Positions 14,204 to 21,857 of a stretch of DNA of 27,965 nucleotides are shown here, in pieces. Below the pieces are notes generated by a model, which worked only from the letters and a program-made list of their open reading frames with translations, made no database searches and was not told the DNA's origin. Position 1 is the stretch's first letter. Each line of letters begins with the position of its first letter. Source of the DNA: Actinomycetota bacterium (GTDB lineage: Bacteria; Actinomycetota; Thermoleophilia; Gaiellales; Gaiellaceae); the NCBI GenBank assembly GCA_013812265.1, contig JACCTQ010000099.1, positions 1 to 27,965 on the forward strand, in the 5' to 3' direction. The position numbers were made by a program, and so were the translations under genes.

Positions 14204-15023
14204 AGACTCGGCGAAGGCGCCGGCCGTCGACGTGGCTGTACACCTGCGTCGTGGAGAGCGAGCTGTGACCGAGCAGCTCCTGAATCGTCCTCAGATCCGC
14301 TCCGCCCTCGAGCAGGTGCGTGGCGAAGGCGTGGCGCAGCCGGTGCGGATGCGGGAAGAGGCGGCGCAGCATGCTCGTGTCGAGTCGGCGGCCGCGTGCA
14401 GACAGAAAGAGCGCGTTCTCGGCGCCCCGCGCGAGTGTCGGCCGAGCCTCGCGCAGGTACCGGGCAACCGAGTGGGCGGCCTCTTCGCCCAGCGGAAGCA
14501 CGCGCTCCTTGCCGCCCTTGCCGCGGACCCGGATCTGTTCCTGCTCGAAATCGACGTCGGCGAGATCGAGGGCCACCACCTCGTGCGTGCGCAGACCCGC
14601 CGAGTACACCACCTCCAGCAGAGCCCGGTTTCTGAGGCCGAAGGCATCGTCCCCCGTCGCCTCGAGAGCGGCCTCCACCTCCGTCCGCTTCGGCGCGTCG
14701 GGGAGGCGTCGCGGGCGGCGCGGCGACAGTGCGATGTCGGGCACCTCGGAGTCGCCGAGCGTGAAGCGGAGAAATGCGCGGACGGCCGACAGCTTACGAG
14801 CCATGGTGGCGGGTGCGAGGCGACGAGGCGTGCGTCCGGGGCGCGCGCTTCCGAGCTCGGCCGCATAGGCCGAGAGCACCTCCACGTCGACCTTGTCGAG
14901 CCGCGTACCGCACGCGCGAAGCCATTGATCGAACTCCTCGATGTCGACCTTGTACGCGCGTCGCGTCGCCTCTGCGAGCGCCGGGCTCGCGAGAAAGCGC
15001 TCGATTGCCGCGCGCGTGTCCAC
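14178..15023 (-). CDS. xerC: Tyrosine recombinase, XerC-like, with shortened catalytic domain
   Basis: A 281-residue recombinase. The GTG at 15023 is chosen because the N-terminal domain (AAIERFLASPALAEATRRAY) begins at once; an ATG at 15086 would add 21 atypical residues and overlap the divergent gene. Catalytic residues are Arg145, Lys172, His227-Arg230 (HPHRLRHAF), His253 (LGHSSLSTTQVY) and Tyr262. The stretch between Lys172 and the HxxR box is 13 residues shorter than in the adjacent XerD-like protein, mainly because LRRL is followed almost directly by HPHRLRH. The reading frame is intact. It overlaps the next gene by 26 nt. Confidence 0.88.
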   Translation of the reverse strand: MDTRAAIERFLASPALAEATRRAYKVDIEEFDQWLRACGTRLDKVDVEVLSAYAAELGSARPGRTPRRLAPATMARKLSAVRAFLRFTLGDSEVPDIALSPRRPRRLPDAPKRTEVEAALEATGDDAFGLRNRALLEVVYSAGLRTHEVVALDLADVDFEQEQIRVRGKGGKERVLPLGEEAAHSVARYLREARPTLARGAENALFLSARGRRLDTSMLRRLFPHPHRLRHAFATHLLEGGADLRTIQELLGHSSLSTTQVYSHVDGRRLRRVYDRAHPRS

Positions 15024-15076
15024 GGCCCACCAGATTCGGGGTTCACCAGCGATCGCCTTCCCGCAAGAATGACCGC

Positions 15077-16153
15077 GTGCGCCCATCTGCCCTCATCGCT
15101 CTGGCTGCGCTCCTCGTCGCTGCCGCGTCGCTGGTCGTTCGGGCGGGGCCTGCGGAGAGCCTGCGAGGAGCCGAGACGCGGCTCGACCGTGCGACCGGAA
15201 TCCGCGTTCCTGCCGGCTTCCGCGTGGAAACCTACGCGAGGGGCCTGCAGAGACCAACGGCGCTTGCCTTCAGCCCACGGGGACGCCTCTACGCCACGCA
15301 GGAAGGTGGCACGGTCGTGGTCATCCGGCGTGGTGCCCGCGCTCCGTCGATCGTCGCGCGCGGATTTCGCACCCCGCTCGGCCTCACATGGCACCGCCGC
15401 ACGCTGATCGTCTCGGCCCAGGGAGCCCTCTGGCGTCTCGCGGGCGGCCGGCGGCGGGCGATCGTGTCCGGCCTTCCCTACGGCGTGCACCAGCAGGACA
15501 ACGTTGTCGTCGGCCGTGACGGCCGCCTCTACTTCGGCAGCGGCTCGACGTGCAACGCGTGCCGGGAGCGCAGCCGCCTCAGCGCGGCGGTGCTGTCGGT
15601 TCGCGCAGACGGGCGCGATCTACGCGTCGTCTCACGCGGGCTTCGGAATCCCTTCGGTCTTGCCATTCGGCCCGAGAACGGCCGGCTGTACGCCTCCGTG
15701 AACAGCCGCGACGACCTGGGCGACAGGGAGCCGGCCGAGATGGTCGTGGAGATCGGGCAAGGTCGCCACTTCGGCTGGCCGCGTTGCTGGCCGAGTGCGC
15801 GCCTGCGCCGGCTGCAGGGTCGCTGCGCCGGTGTGACCGCGCCGGTCGCATACCTCGAGCCGCACTCGTCCGCGGACGGGATGGCCTTCTACGACGGGCG
15901 GGCGTTTCCGGACAAGTACCGCGGCAATCTCTTCGTTGCTGCGTGGGGGACGTACTACGGGGACGACCACGGGCGCACACTCGTTCGCGTCGTCCTCGAT
16001 TCGCGGGGGCAGGGAGACCGCGCGAGGGTGTCGACTTTCGCGAGCGGCTTCGACCATCCGCTCGCTGTCGTCGTGGATCCGCTCGGAGCTCTGCTCGTCG
16101 CGGACTACGGCCGAGGCATCGTGTACCGCATCCAGGCGGCCGGGAGGGCCTGA
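15077..16153 (+). CDS. Exported glucose/sorbosone dehydrogenase-like beta-propeller protein
   Basis: A 358-residue protein starting at GTG 15077 with a signal peptide-like N-terminus (RPSALIALAALLVAAASLVVRAGPAES). The rest has the repeated blades of the GSDH / L-sorbosone dehydrogenase family, a PQQ-dependent six-bladed propeller: PTALAFSPRGRLYATQEGG, GVHQQDNVVVGRDGRLYFGSGS, GLRNPFGLAIRPENGRLYAS and HPLAVVVDPLGALLVADYG. The His in VHQQDN lies where sGDH has its catalytic base. Cys residues in CNAC and in WPRCWP/GRCAG suggest disulfides, consistent with export. The gene is divergent from the recombinases across a 53-nt gap and ends before a terminator. The substrate and true PQQ use are unknown. 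Confidence 0.85.
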   Translation: MRPSALIALAALLVAAASLVVRAGPAESLRGAETRLDRATGIRVPAGFRVETYARGLQRPTALAFSPRGRLYATQEGGTVVVIRRGARAPSIVARGFRTPLGLTWHRRTLIVSAQGALWRLAGGRRRAIVSGLPYGVHQQDNVVVGRDGRLYFGSGSTCNACRERSRLSAAVLSVRADGRDLRVVSRGLRNPFGLAIRPENGRLYASVNSRDDLGDREPAEMVVEIGQGRHFGWPRCWPSARLRRLQGRCAGVTAPVAYLEPHSSADGMAFYDGRAFPDKYRGNLFVAAWGTYYGDDHGRTLVRVVLDSRGQGDRARVSTFASGFDHPLAVVVDPLGALLVADYGRGIVYRIQAAGRA

Positions 16154-16161
16154 GGCTGTAA

Positions 16162-16181
16162 AAACGGGCGAGCGCCCGTTT
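16162..16181. terminator. Rho-independent terminator before pckA
   Basis: AAACGGGC / GCCCGTTT form a perfect 8-bp stem with a 4-nt GAGC loop, starting 8 nt after the dehydrogenase stop. Flanking A and T runs make it weakly bidirectional. It separates this gene from pckA. Confidence 0.75.
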
Positions 16182-16198
16182 CGGATCAATCTCTTGCA

Positions 16199-16204
16199 TA
16201 GGAT
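16199..16204 (+). promoter_or_regulatory. Possible -10 of pckA
   Basis: TAGGAT lies 51 nt before the pckA ATG, just after the terminator. The -35 is not convincing. Unlike the leaderless genes, pckA has a real leader with a GGAGGAGG Shine-Dalgarno at 16242-16249. Confidence 0.35.
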
Positions 16205-16255
16205 GTCGGCGCCTCGGAGGGCGCACGACGGTCGACTGAGCGGAGGAGGCCCGGC

Positions 16256-17860
16256 ATGGCGACAACGGTTGGGGGGCGCGTCGGCCTCGACGAGCACGAC
16301 ATTCGTGCGGGCGGTCGCGTGCACTGGCACCCCACCACATCTCTGCTGTACGGGCACGCACTCTCGCGGGGCGATGCGCAGCTGGCGGAGGGTGGACCGC
16401 TCGTCGTCGACACCGGCGTCCACACGGGTCGGTCTCCGAACGACAAGTTCGTGGTCCGGGAGCCCGAAGCGGAGGAGCGGATTGCGTGGGGTGACGTGAA
16501 CCGGCCCATGTCGGAGGAGAATTTCGAGGGCTTGCGCGACAGGGTGGTCTCCTTTCTGGAGGGATCCGACCTCTACGTGGTCGACGCGTTCGCGGGCGCC
16601 GACCCGGCTCATCGCCTGGCCTTGCGCGTGATCACGGACAGCCCCTGGCACGCCCTGTTCGCGAAGACGCTTTTCATCGATCCGACCGAGGAGGAGCTCG
16701 AGTCCCACCAGCCGGAAGCGGTGGTGCTGCACGCGCCCGCCGTGGAAGCGGATCCGCAAGAAGACGGGACGCGCAGCTCGACGTTCGTCGTGCTGCATCC
16801 GACGCGCGGGGAGATCCTGATCGGGGGCACGTACTACGCGGGCGAGATCAAGAAATCGATCTTCACGCTGATGAACGACCGTCTGCCGCTGCAGGGGGTT
16901 GCGCCCATGCACTGCTCCGCCAACGTCGGCGCCGACGGCAAGGTGGCGGTCTTCTTCGGACTCTCGGGCACCGGAAAGACCACGCTGTCGGCCGATCCCG
17001 AGCGCAGGCTGATCGGAGACGACGAGCACGGCTGGGGCGCCGGCGGCGTGTTCAACATCGAGGGTGGGTGCTATGCCAAGGTGATCCGCCTGTCCCCGGA
17101 GGCCGAGCCCCAGATCTACGCCACCACCCGAGCCTTCGGAACCGTGCTGGAAAACGTCGTGGTGGACGAGCGAGGCGTGCTGGACCTGGAGGACGATTCG
17201 AAGACCGAGAACACACGCGCCGCCTACAAGCTGGAGCAGATCGCGAACGCGTTGCCCGAGAAGCGGGCCGGGCATCCGAGCTCCGTCATCTTCCTGACCG
17301 CGGACGCCTTCGGCATTCTTCCGCCGATCGCACGCCTCACTCGCGAGCAGGCGATGTTCTACTTCCTGTCGGGCTTCACGGCCAAGCTGGCAGGGACGGA
17401 GATCGGCGTCAAGGAGCCGCAGCCCACCTTCTCGGCGTGCTTCGGCGCGCCGTTCCTCCCGCAGCCGCCGGCGGTCTACGCCCGCATGCTGGGAGCCAAG
17501 CTGGACGAGCACCGTGCCACGGTCTGGTTGGTGAACACCGGCTGGACCGGAGGGCCGTTCGGCGAAGGCGAGCGGATGCCGATCGTGGCGACCCGTGCGC
17601 TCCTCCGAGCGGCACTCTCCGGAGAGCTCGACACGGTTCCGTATCGCACCGACACTATCTTCGGGCTCGAGGTGCCCCGAGTAGCCCCGGGTGTCGATCC
17701 GGTGCTGCTCGATCCACGTTCGACGTGGCGCGACGCCGACGCCTACGATCGCAAGTCGAGCGAGCTCGCCGGTATGTTCCGTGCCAACTTCGAGAAGTTC
17801 CCGGAGGCCGGGGAAGACCTGGCAAAGGCGGGCCCGCGTGGCTTGCGATACGAACTGTAA
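16256..17860 (+). CDS. pckA: Phosphoenolpyruvate carboxykinase (ATP)
   Basis: A 534-residue protein of normal length for the ATP-dependent class. The substrate-binding segment TGVHTGRSPNDKFVV lies near residue 55. IGGTYYAGEIKKSIFTLMN carries the metal-binding Lys. The kinase P-loop GLSGTGKTTLSAD is near residues 235-247, followed by LIGDDEHGW, which carries metal ligands. The later NTGWTGGPFGEGERMPI is also diagnostic. It converts oxaloacetate and ATP to PEP, linking the TCA cycle to gluconeogenesis. The start has a strong GGAGGAGG ribosome binding site, and the gene has its own upstream terminator and promoter. Most actinobacteria use the GTP enzyme, so this class is informative about lineage. 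sdhA follows after 31 nt. Confidence 0.97.
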   Translation: MATTVGGRVGLDEHDIRAGGRVHWHPTTSLLYGHALSRGDAQLAEGGPLVVDTGVHTGRSPNDKFVVREPEAEERIAWGDVNRPMSEENFEGLRDRVVSFLEGSDLYVVDAFAGADPAHRLALRVITDSPWHALFAKTLFIDPTEEELESHQPEAVVLHAPAVEADPQEDGTRSSTFVVLHPTRGEILIGGTYYAGEIKKSIFTLMNDRLPLQGVAPMHCSANVGADGKVAVFFGLSGTGKTTLSADPERRLIGDDEHGWGAGGVFNIEGGCYAKVIRLSPEAEPQIYATTRAFGTVLENVVVDERGVLDLEDDSKTENTRAAYKLEQIANALPEKRAGHPSSVIFLTADAFGILPPIARLTREQAMFYFLSGFTAKLAGTEIGVKEPQPTFSACFGAPFLPQPPAVYARMLGAKLDEHRATVWLVNTGWTGGPFGEGERMPIVATRALLRAALSGELDTVPYRTDTIFGLEVPRVAPGVDPVLLDPRSTWRDADAYDRKSSELAGMFRANFEKFPEAGEDLAKAGPRGLRYEL

Positions 17861-17874
17861 GCCGGCCCGCTTCC

Positions 17875-17880
17875 TATAGC
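17875..17880 (+). promoter_or_regulatory. Possible -10 of sdhA, near-leaderless
   Basis: TATAGC ends 11 nt before the sdhA GTG at 17892, and there is no Shine-Dalgarno. It departs from TANNNT at the last base, so support is weaker than for the other leaderless starts; read-through from pckA is the alternative. Confidence 0.35.
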
Positions 17881-17891
17881 GTCCCCCTCTA

Positions 17892-19574
17892 GTGGAAGCG
17901 AAGCACGACGTCCTCGTCGTCGGCGCCGGCTGCGCCGGCATGCGCGCCGCGATCGCGGCGCATGACATCGGCGCAGACGTTGCTTTGATCTCGAAGATCC
18001 ATCCCGTTCGGAGCCACTCGGGCGCCGCCGAGGGCGGTATCAACGCAGCGCTCGGCAATGCTTCCGAGGACGATCCGGAGAAGCACGCCTTCGACACCGT
18101 CAAGGGCTCCGACTTTCTCGGTGACCAGGACGCGATCGAGATACTCTGCGAGGCGGCGCCGGAGGACGTCTATGAGCTCGAGCGGTGGGGCGCGATCTTC
18201 TCGCGCACCGAGGACGGGCGCATCGCCCAGCGCCCCTTCGGGGCCGCCGGCGAGCCGCGTACGGCATATGCCGCGGACATCACGGGCCATGTCCTCGTGC
18301 ACGTCCTGTACGAGCAAGTGATGAAGCGTGAGATCCCGGCGTACGAGGAGTTTTTCGCCTGGCAGCTCGTGATCGACGACGGCCGCTGCCAGGGCGTGAT
18401 CGCCTGGGACTTGCTGAACGGCGGTCTCAAGTCGCTGGGCGCCAAGACGGTGATCCTCGCCACCGGCGGCGCGGGCCGGCTCTACTCGGGTACGACGAAC
18501 GCCTACGCGTGCACGGGCGACGGCATGGCGATGGCATTGCGGGTCGGTGTTCCCCTGAAGGACATGGAGATGATGCAGTTCCATCCGACGACCCTCGCGC
18601 CCACCGGAGTGCTCATCACCGAGGGCTGCCGGGGGGAGGGCGCATACCTGCTGAACTCAGAGGGCAAGCGCTTTCTCGAGCGCTACGCGCCGAATGCGAT
18701 GGAGCTCGCCAGCCGGGACGTCATCTCGCGCGCCGAGCAGACGGAGATCGACGAGGGTCGGGGCGTCGACGGCAACGTCCTCCTCGATCTGCGCCATCTC
18801 GGAGCGGACCGGATTCACGAGCGGCTCCACGGGACGCGCGAGCTCTCGATGGTCTTTGCCGGCGTCGACCCGATCAACGAGCCTATCCCTGTTCGGCCGG
18901 GAGCTCATTACCACATGGGCGGAGTCGATACGGACGTCTGGGGCAAGACGAGCCTCGAGGGCCTGTACGCCGCCGGAGAGTGCGCGTGCGTGTCGGTGCA
19001 CGGCGCGAATCGGCTCGGAGGGAACGCGCTCATGGAGACGATTACCTTCGGCAGGCGCGCGGGGGCACATGCCGCCGAGTGGGCGCTCGCGAACACGACG
19101 GTCGAGGTGCCACCTTCGGTTGAGGCAGACGCCGAACGCGAGCTGAGGCACCTGCTCGACCGCGCGGACGGCGAGCGGCCCTGGGCGATTCGAGACGAGC
19201 TCGCGCGCACCATGCACGAGAACTTCGGCGTCTTCCGGCGGGAACAGCTCATGCGGGGACAGGGCGACATTGTCGCCGGGCTCCGTGAGCGCTACCAGCG
19301 GGTGGTGGTCGACGACAAGGGCAACGTCTTCAACAACGACCTGACACAGGCGCTCGAGCTCGGGTTTCTACTCGAGCTCGCCGACTGCATGATCGTGAGT
19401 GGACTTGCGCGCAAGGAGAGCCGGGGCGCCCATGCGCGGCCTTACGATTTTCCGGAGCGCGACGACGAGAACTACATGCGGCACACACTCGTTGCGTGGG
19501 CCGACGATCGCCCACGCGTGGACTGGACGCCGGTGACGGTCACCAAGTGGCAGCCCCAGGAGCGGACGTACTAG
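17892..19574 (+). CDS. sdhA: Succinate dehydrogenase / fumarate reductase flavoprotein subunit
   Basis: A 560-residue flavoprotein. The FAD Rossmann motif is VLVVGAGCAGMRAAIAA (residues 7-23). His42 in RSHSGAAEGGINAAL sits at the position that links FAD covalently in this family. HPTTLAPTGVLITEGCRGEGAYLLN forms the dicarboxylate-binding loop. HYHMGGVDTD and GANRLGGNALMETITFGRRAG complete the flavin and active-site region, and the C-terminal helical domain follows. It oxidises succinate to fumarate or the reverse. It is followed by sdhB (45 nt) and the HdrB-like subunit, without an SdhC/SdhD gene. Confidence 0.96.
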   Translation: MEAKHDVLVVGAGCAGMRAAIAAHDIGADVALISKIHPVRSHSGAAEGGINAALGNASEDDPEKHAFDTVKGSDFLGDQDAIEILCEAAPEDVYELERWGAIFSRTEDGRIAQRPFGAAGEPRTAYAADITGHVLVHVLYEQVMKREIPAYEEFFAWQLVIDDGRCQGVIAWDLLNGGLKSLGAKTVILATGGAGRLYSGTTNAYACTGDGMAMALRVGVPLKDMEMMQFHPTTLAPTGVLITEGCRGEGAYLLNSEGKRFLERYAPNAMELASRDVISRAEQTEIDEGRGVDGNVLLDLRHLGADRIHERLHGTRELSMVFAGVDPINEPIPVRPGAHYHMGGVDTDVWGKTSLEGLYAAGECACVSVHGANRLGGNALMETITFGRRAGAHAAEWALANTTVEVPPSVEADAERELRHLLDRADGERPWAIRDELARTMHENFGVFRREQLMRGQGDIVAGLRERYQRVVVDDKGNVFNNDLTQALELGFLLELADCMIVSGLARKESRGAHARPYDFPERDDENYMRHTLVAWADDRPRVDWTPVTVTKWQPQERTY

Positions 19575-19619
19575 CAGGCGCCGGCTACGCCGCCGCTAAT
19601 GACCTAAAGGAAGAGAGAG

Positions 19620-20741
19620 ATGTCAATAGGGACGGAAATCACAGGAGGCAGTGCTCCAGAGCCGACGATGGAGGTCGCCATCAAGATCTGGCGCTACGAC
19701 TCGCAGACGGGGGAGCGCGCGCTCAAGCTGTACGAGGTGGAAGCGCCCGAGTGGGCGTGCCTGCTCGACGTGCTCGACATCATCAAGGACCGCGTCGACG
19801 GCACGCTCGCGTACCGCAAGAGCTGCCGGATGATGATCTGCGGGTCGTGCGGGATGCGGATGGACGGTGGTGCGGTGCTGGCGTGCAAGGAGCGGATGAA
19901 GCCGATCGTCGACCGCGGGCACGTTCCGGTGATCTCCGCCATGGGCAACATGCCGATCGTCAAGGATCTCGTGGTCGACATGGATCCGTTCTGGTCGAAG
20001 ATCCGCGCAATGAAGCCGTGGCTGCAGCCCGGTTACCAGGAGCCGCCGGAAAGGGAGTACCTCGCCTCACAGGAGCAGATGAACCCGATCCACAAGGAAG
20101 CGCTCTGCATCATGTGCGGCTGCTGCGTCTCCGAGTGCAACTCGATGGAGTCAGACCCGGATTTCCTGGGTCCGGCTGCGCTTGCCAAGGGTTTCCGCTT
20201 CGTGGGCGACCCCCGCGACGGGGCCGACATCGAGCGGCTCAACGAATACAACTCGGAGCACGGCATCTGGGATTGCACGCGCTGCTATTTCTGCAACGAG
20301 CGCTGCCCCAAGGGCGTGGATCCACGTGACGCGATCGCGAAGCTCGGGGCCGAGTCGGTCCGGCAGGGTATCGACCACGACCTGGGCGCCAAGCACGCCA
20401 AGTGGTTCGTCACCTCGACCAAGACGACCGGGTGGCTGCGCGAGACCGAGCTCGTGCCCAAGACCCAGGGCATCGTGTCGGCCATCAAGCAGACGAAGTT
20501 CGCTCTGGGGCTCGCGCGCCGGGGCAAGGTACCGCTACCGTTTCCGCCGCACGTCGCCGAGGAGGTCCGGGAGGCCCGTGCCCTTCACGATCTCCTGAAG
20601 GAGCAGAACCGTCGCGGCGCTGCCGGCATCGTGCAGGGAGAGCGCGGGCTCGCGAGAATCGAGCGCACCGACGAGGGCGGCGCCAAGCGCGACATCGCAG
20701 AGATTACGCCGGGTGAGGAGCCGGCTGCGGCGGGAAGTTGA
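19620..20741 (+). CDS. sdhB: Succinate dehydrogenase iron-sulfur subunit, extended, with extra cluster cysteine
   Basis: A 373-residue protein, longer than the usual ~240. The ATG at 19620 has an AAAGGA ribosome binding site 8 nt upstream. The plant-type ferredoxin domain holds the [2Fe-2S] ligands Cys69, Cys74, Cys77 and Cys89. The second domain has CIMCGCCVSEC (Cys163, 166, 169, 173) and CTRCYFCNERCP (Cys219, 222, 225, 229). In the usual SdhB the position of Cys222 is non-Cys and the third centre is [3Fe-4S]; here a full fourth ligand suggests [4Fe-4S]. The C-terminal ~120 residues are an Arg/Glu-rich extension with GLARRGKVPLPFPP. It transfers electrons from SdhA toward the HdrB-like subunit. 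Confidence 0.95.
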   Translation: MSIGTEITGGSAPEPTMEVAIKIWRYDSQTGERALKLYEVEAPEWACLLDVLDIIKDRVDGTLAYRKSCRMMICGSCGMRMDGGAVLACKERMKPIVDRGHVPVISAMGNMPIVKDLVVDMDPFWSKIRAMKPWLQPGYQEPPEREYLASQEQMNPIHKEALCIMCGCCVSECNSMESDPDFLGPAALAKGFRFVGDPRDGADIERLNEYNSEHGIWDCTRCYFCNERCPKGVDPRDAIAKLGAESVRQGIDHDLGAKHAKWFVTSTKTTGWLRETELVPKTQGIVSAIKQTKFALGLARRGKVPLPFPPHVAEEVREARALHDLLKEQNRRGAAGIVQGERGLARIERTDEGGAKRDIAEITPGEEPAAAGS

Positions 20742-20762
20742 GGGCGCCCTTCGGTCGCCCTC
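20740..20762 (+). terminator. Stem-loop at the sdhB stop
   Basis: GAGGGCG / CGCCCTC, 7 bp with a 9-nt loop, begins at the second base of the sdhB stop codon. There is no U-tract. It may slow transcription or protect the mRNA end rather than terminate. Confidence 0.4.
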
Positions 20763-20810
20763 TTGGCTCGGGGCGGATCGGGTCGGAGCTCGCGCCGCCA
20801 AAAGGGCTTT

Positions 20811-20841
20811 CCGCCCAGGCCGGCTTCGCCGGCCCGGGCGG
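20811..20841 (+). promoter_or_regulatory. Long GC-rich hairpin in the sdhB-sdhE gap
   Basis: CCGCCC-A-GGCCGGC / GCCGGCC-C-GGGCGG with a TTC loop: 13 pairs and one mismatch. It lies in a 154-nt gap, 55 nt before the sdhE start, and has no U-tract. It could be an mRNA processing or stability element adjusting the level of the third subunit. Confidence 0.45.
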
Positions 20842-20895
20842 GGCGGCAGACCGCTCGAACATTTACCGCAAGATCTAAGGAGAGGGATAAGACAA

Positions 20896-21819
20896 GTGCT
20901 CACCACAGGGACTAATGGAAAGCCGGGGAATACCTGGCGGCGTGTCGCTTACTACAAAGGGTGCCTCGCCTCGCTCTCCGCTAAGGAGCTGGACACTTCG
21001 ACGATCGCGCTCGCGCGCAAGCTCGGGCTCGAGCTCGAGGCGCTCGAGTCCGTGACTTGCTGCGGTGCGGGGGACATCCACGAGGCTGAGCCCGACTACT
21101 ACCTCCATTTGAACGCGCGCATCCTCTCTTACGCCGAGGCCACGGGCTCGGACACGCTCATGACCGTGTGCAACGTGTGCACGCTCAATCTCCGCCAGGC
21201 GAACTGGCAGCTCCAGAAGGACGAGGAACTGCTCGAGCGCGTCAACCGCAATCTCGAGACGGTCGGGGTGCCCGCCTACAGCGGATCGGTCGAGGTCAAG
21301 CATCTCCTCTGGCTGATTGCCGAAGGCGAGGGCTACGAGCGCCTCAAGCAGGCGGCGCACAAGGGCCTCAAAGGGCTGCGCGTGGCGCCGTTCTACGGCT
21401 GCCAGATTCTCCGGCCGTCCAAGCTTCTCGGCTTCGAGGATCCGGACCGCCCCTGGTCGTTGGAGGCGATCATCGAAGCGTGCGGCGGCGAGCCTGTCGA
21501 CTACCCGGCCAAGATCAAGTGCTGCGGCTTTCCGATCATTCAGGCGCGGGAGGAGACCGCGCTCGGCGAGCTGATCCAGCCGATCGAGCAGGCGCAGGAA
21601 GCCGGCGCGGACGCGATGGTGACACCGTGTCCGCTCTGCCATCTCTCGCTCGACGCCTGGCAGTCGAAATTGAAGGCAGCGACAGGGAAGGACTTCAGCA
21701 TGCCGATCCTCCACCTGTCGCAGTTGATCGGGGTCGCCGCCGGCCTCGAGGCTTCCGAGCTCAAGTTCAAGCGCCACGTCGTCTCGGTGGAACCCATGCT
21801 AGAGAAGCTCGAGGTTTAG
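20896..21819 (+). CDS. sdhE: HdrB-like subunit of succinate dehydrogenase (SdhE type), two CCG domains
   Basis: A 307-residue protein. The GTG at 20896 is chosen because AAGGAGAGG lies about 10 nt upstream and the homologous sequence (WRRVAYYKGC) starts soon after. Two complete cysteine-rich CCG domains are visible: Cys23, Cys55-Cys56, Cys92 and Cys95, then Cys169, Cys209-Cys210, Cys245 and Cys248. This CX31-39CCX34-35CxxC pattern is that of heterodisulfide reductase subunit B, whose two domains bind unusual [4Fe-4S] clusters. In archaeal and some bacterial 'type E' succinate dehydrogenases and in methylmenaquinol:fumarate reductases this subunit replaces the haem-bearing anchors. No transmembrane helix is seen. 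It probably passes electrons to or from menaquinone at the membrane surface. Confidence 0.93.
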   Translation: MLTTGTNGKPGNTWRRVAYYKGCLASLSAKELDTSTIALARKLGLELEALESVTCCGAGDIHEAEPDYYLHLNARILSYAEATGSDTLMTVCNVCTLNLRQANWQLQKDEELLERVNRNLETVGVPAYSGSVEVKHLLWLIAEGEGYERLKQAAHKGLKGLRVAPFYGCQILRPSKLLGFEDPDRPWSLEAIIEACGGEPVDYPAKIKCCGFPIIQAREETALGELIQPIEQAQEAGADAMVTPCPLCHLSLDAWQSKLKAATGKDFSMPILHLSQLIGVAAGLEASELKFKRHVVSVEPMLEKLEV

Positions 21820-21842
21820 GCCCTTAGGGGTTTCTACTAGAG

Positions 21843-21857
21843 GATTGCGAAGCAATC
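21843..21857 (+). promoter_or_regulatory. Hairpin at the metallophosphoesterase start
   Basis: GATTGC-GAA-GCAATC is a perfect 6-bp stem with a 3-nt loop. It lies between the AGAG purine run and the GTG at 21863. If it folds, the purine run comes within about 5 nt of that GTG, which would make it usable as a Shine-Dalgarno. Confidence 0.3.

Noticed and set aside
14058..15407. A 449-codon open frame on the plus strand across the recombinases
   Set aside because: It runs antisense to two recombinases with complete catalytic residues and shows only Arg/Ala-rich, low-information sequence.
15632..18103. An 823-codon open frame on the minus strand opposite pckA and its neighbours
   Set aside because: It is antisense to pckA, the dehydrogenase and the start of sdhA, which have clear family motifs. 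The translation has no recognisable domain. Long antisense frames are expected at this GC content.
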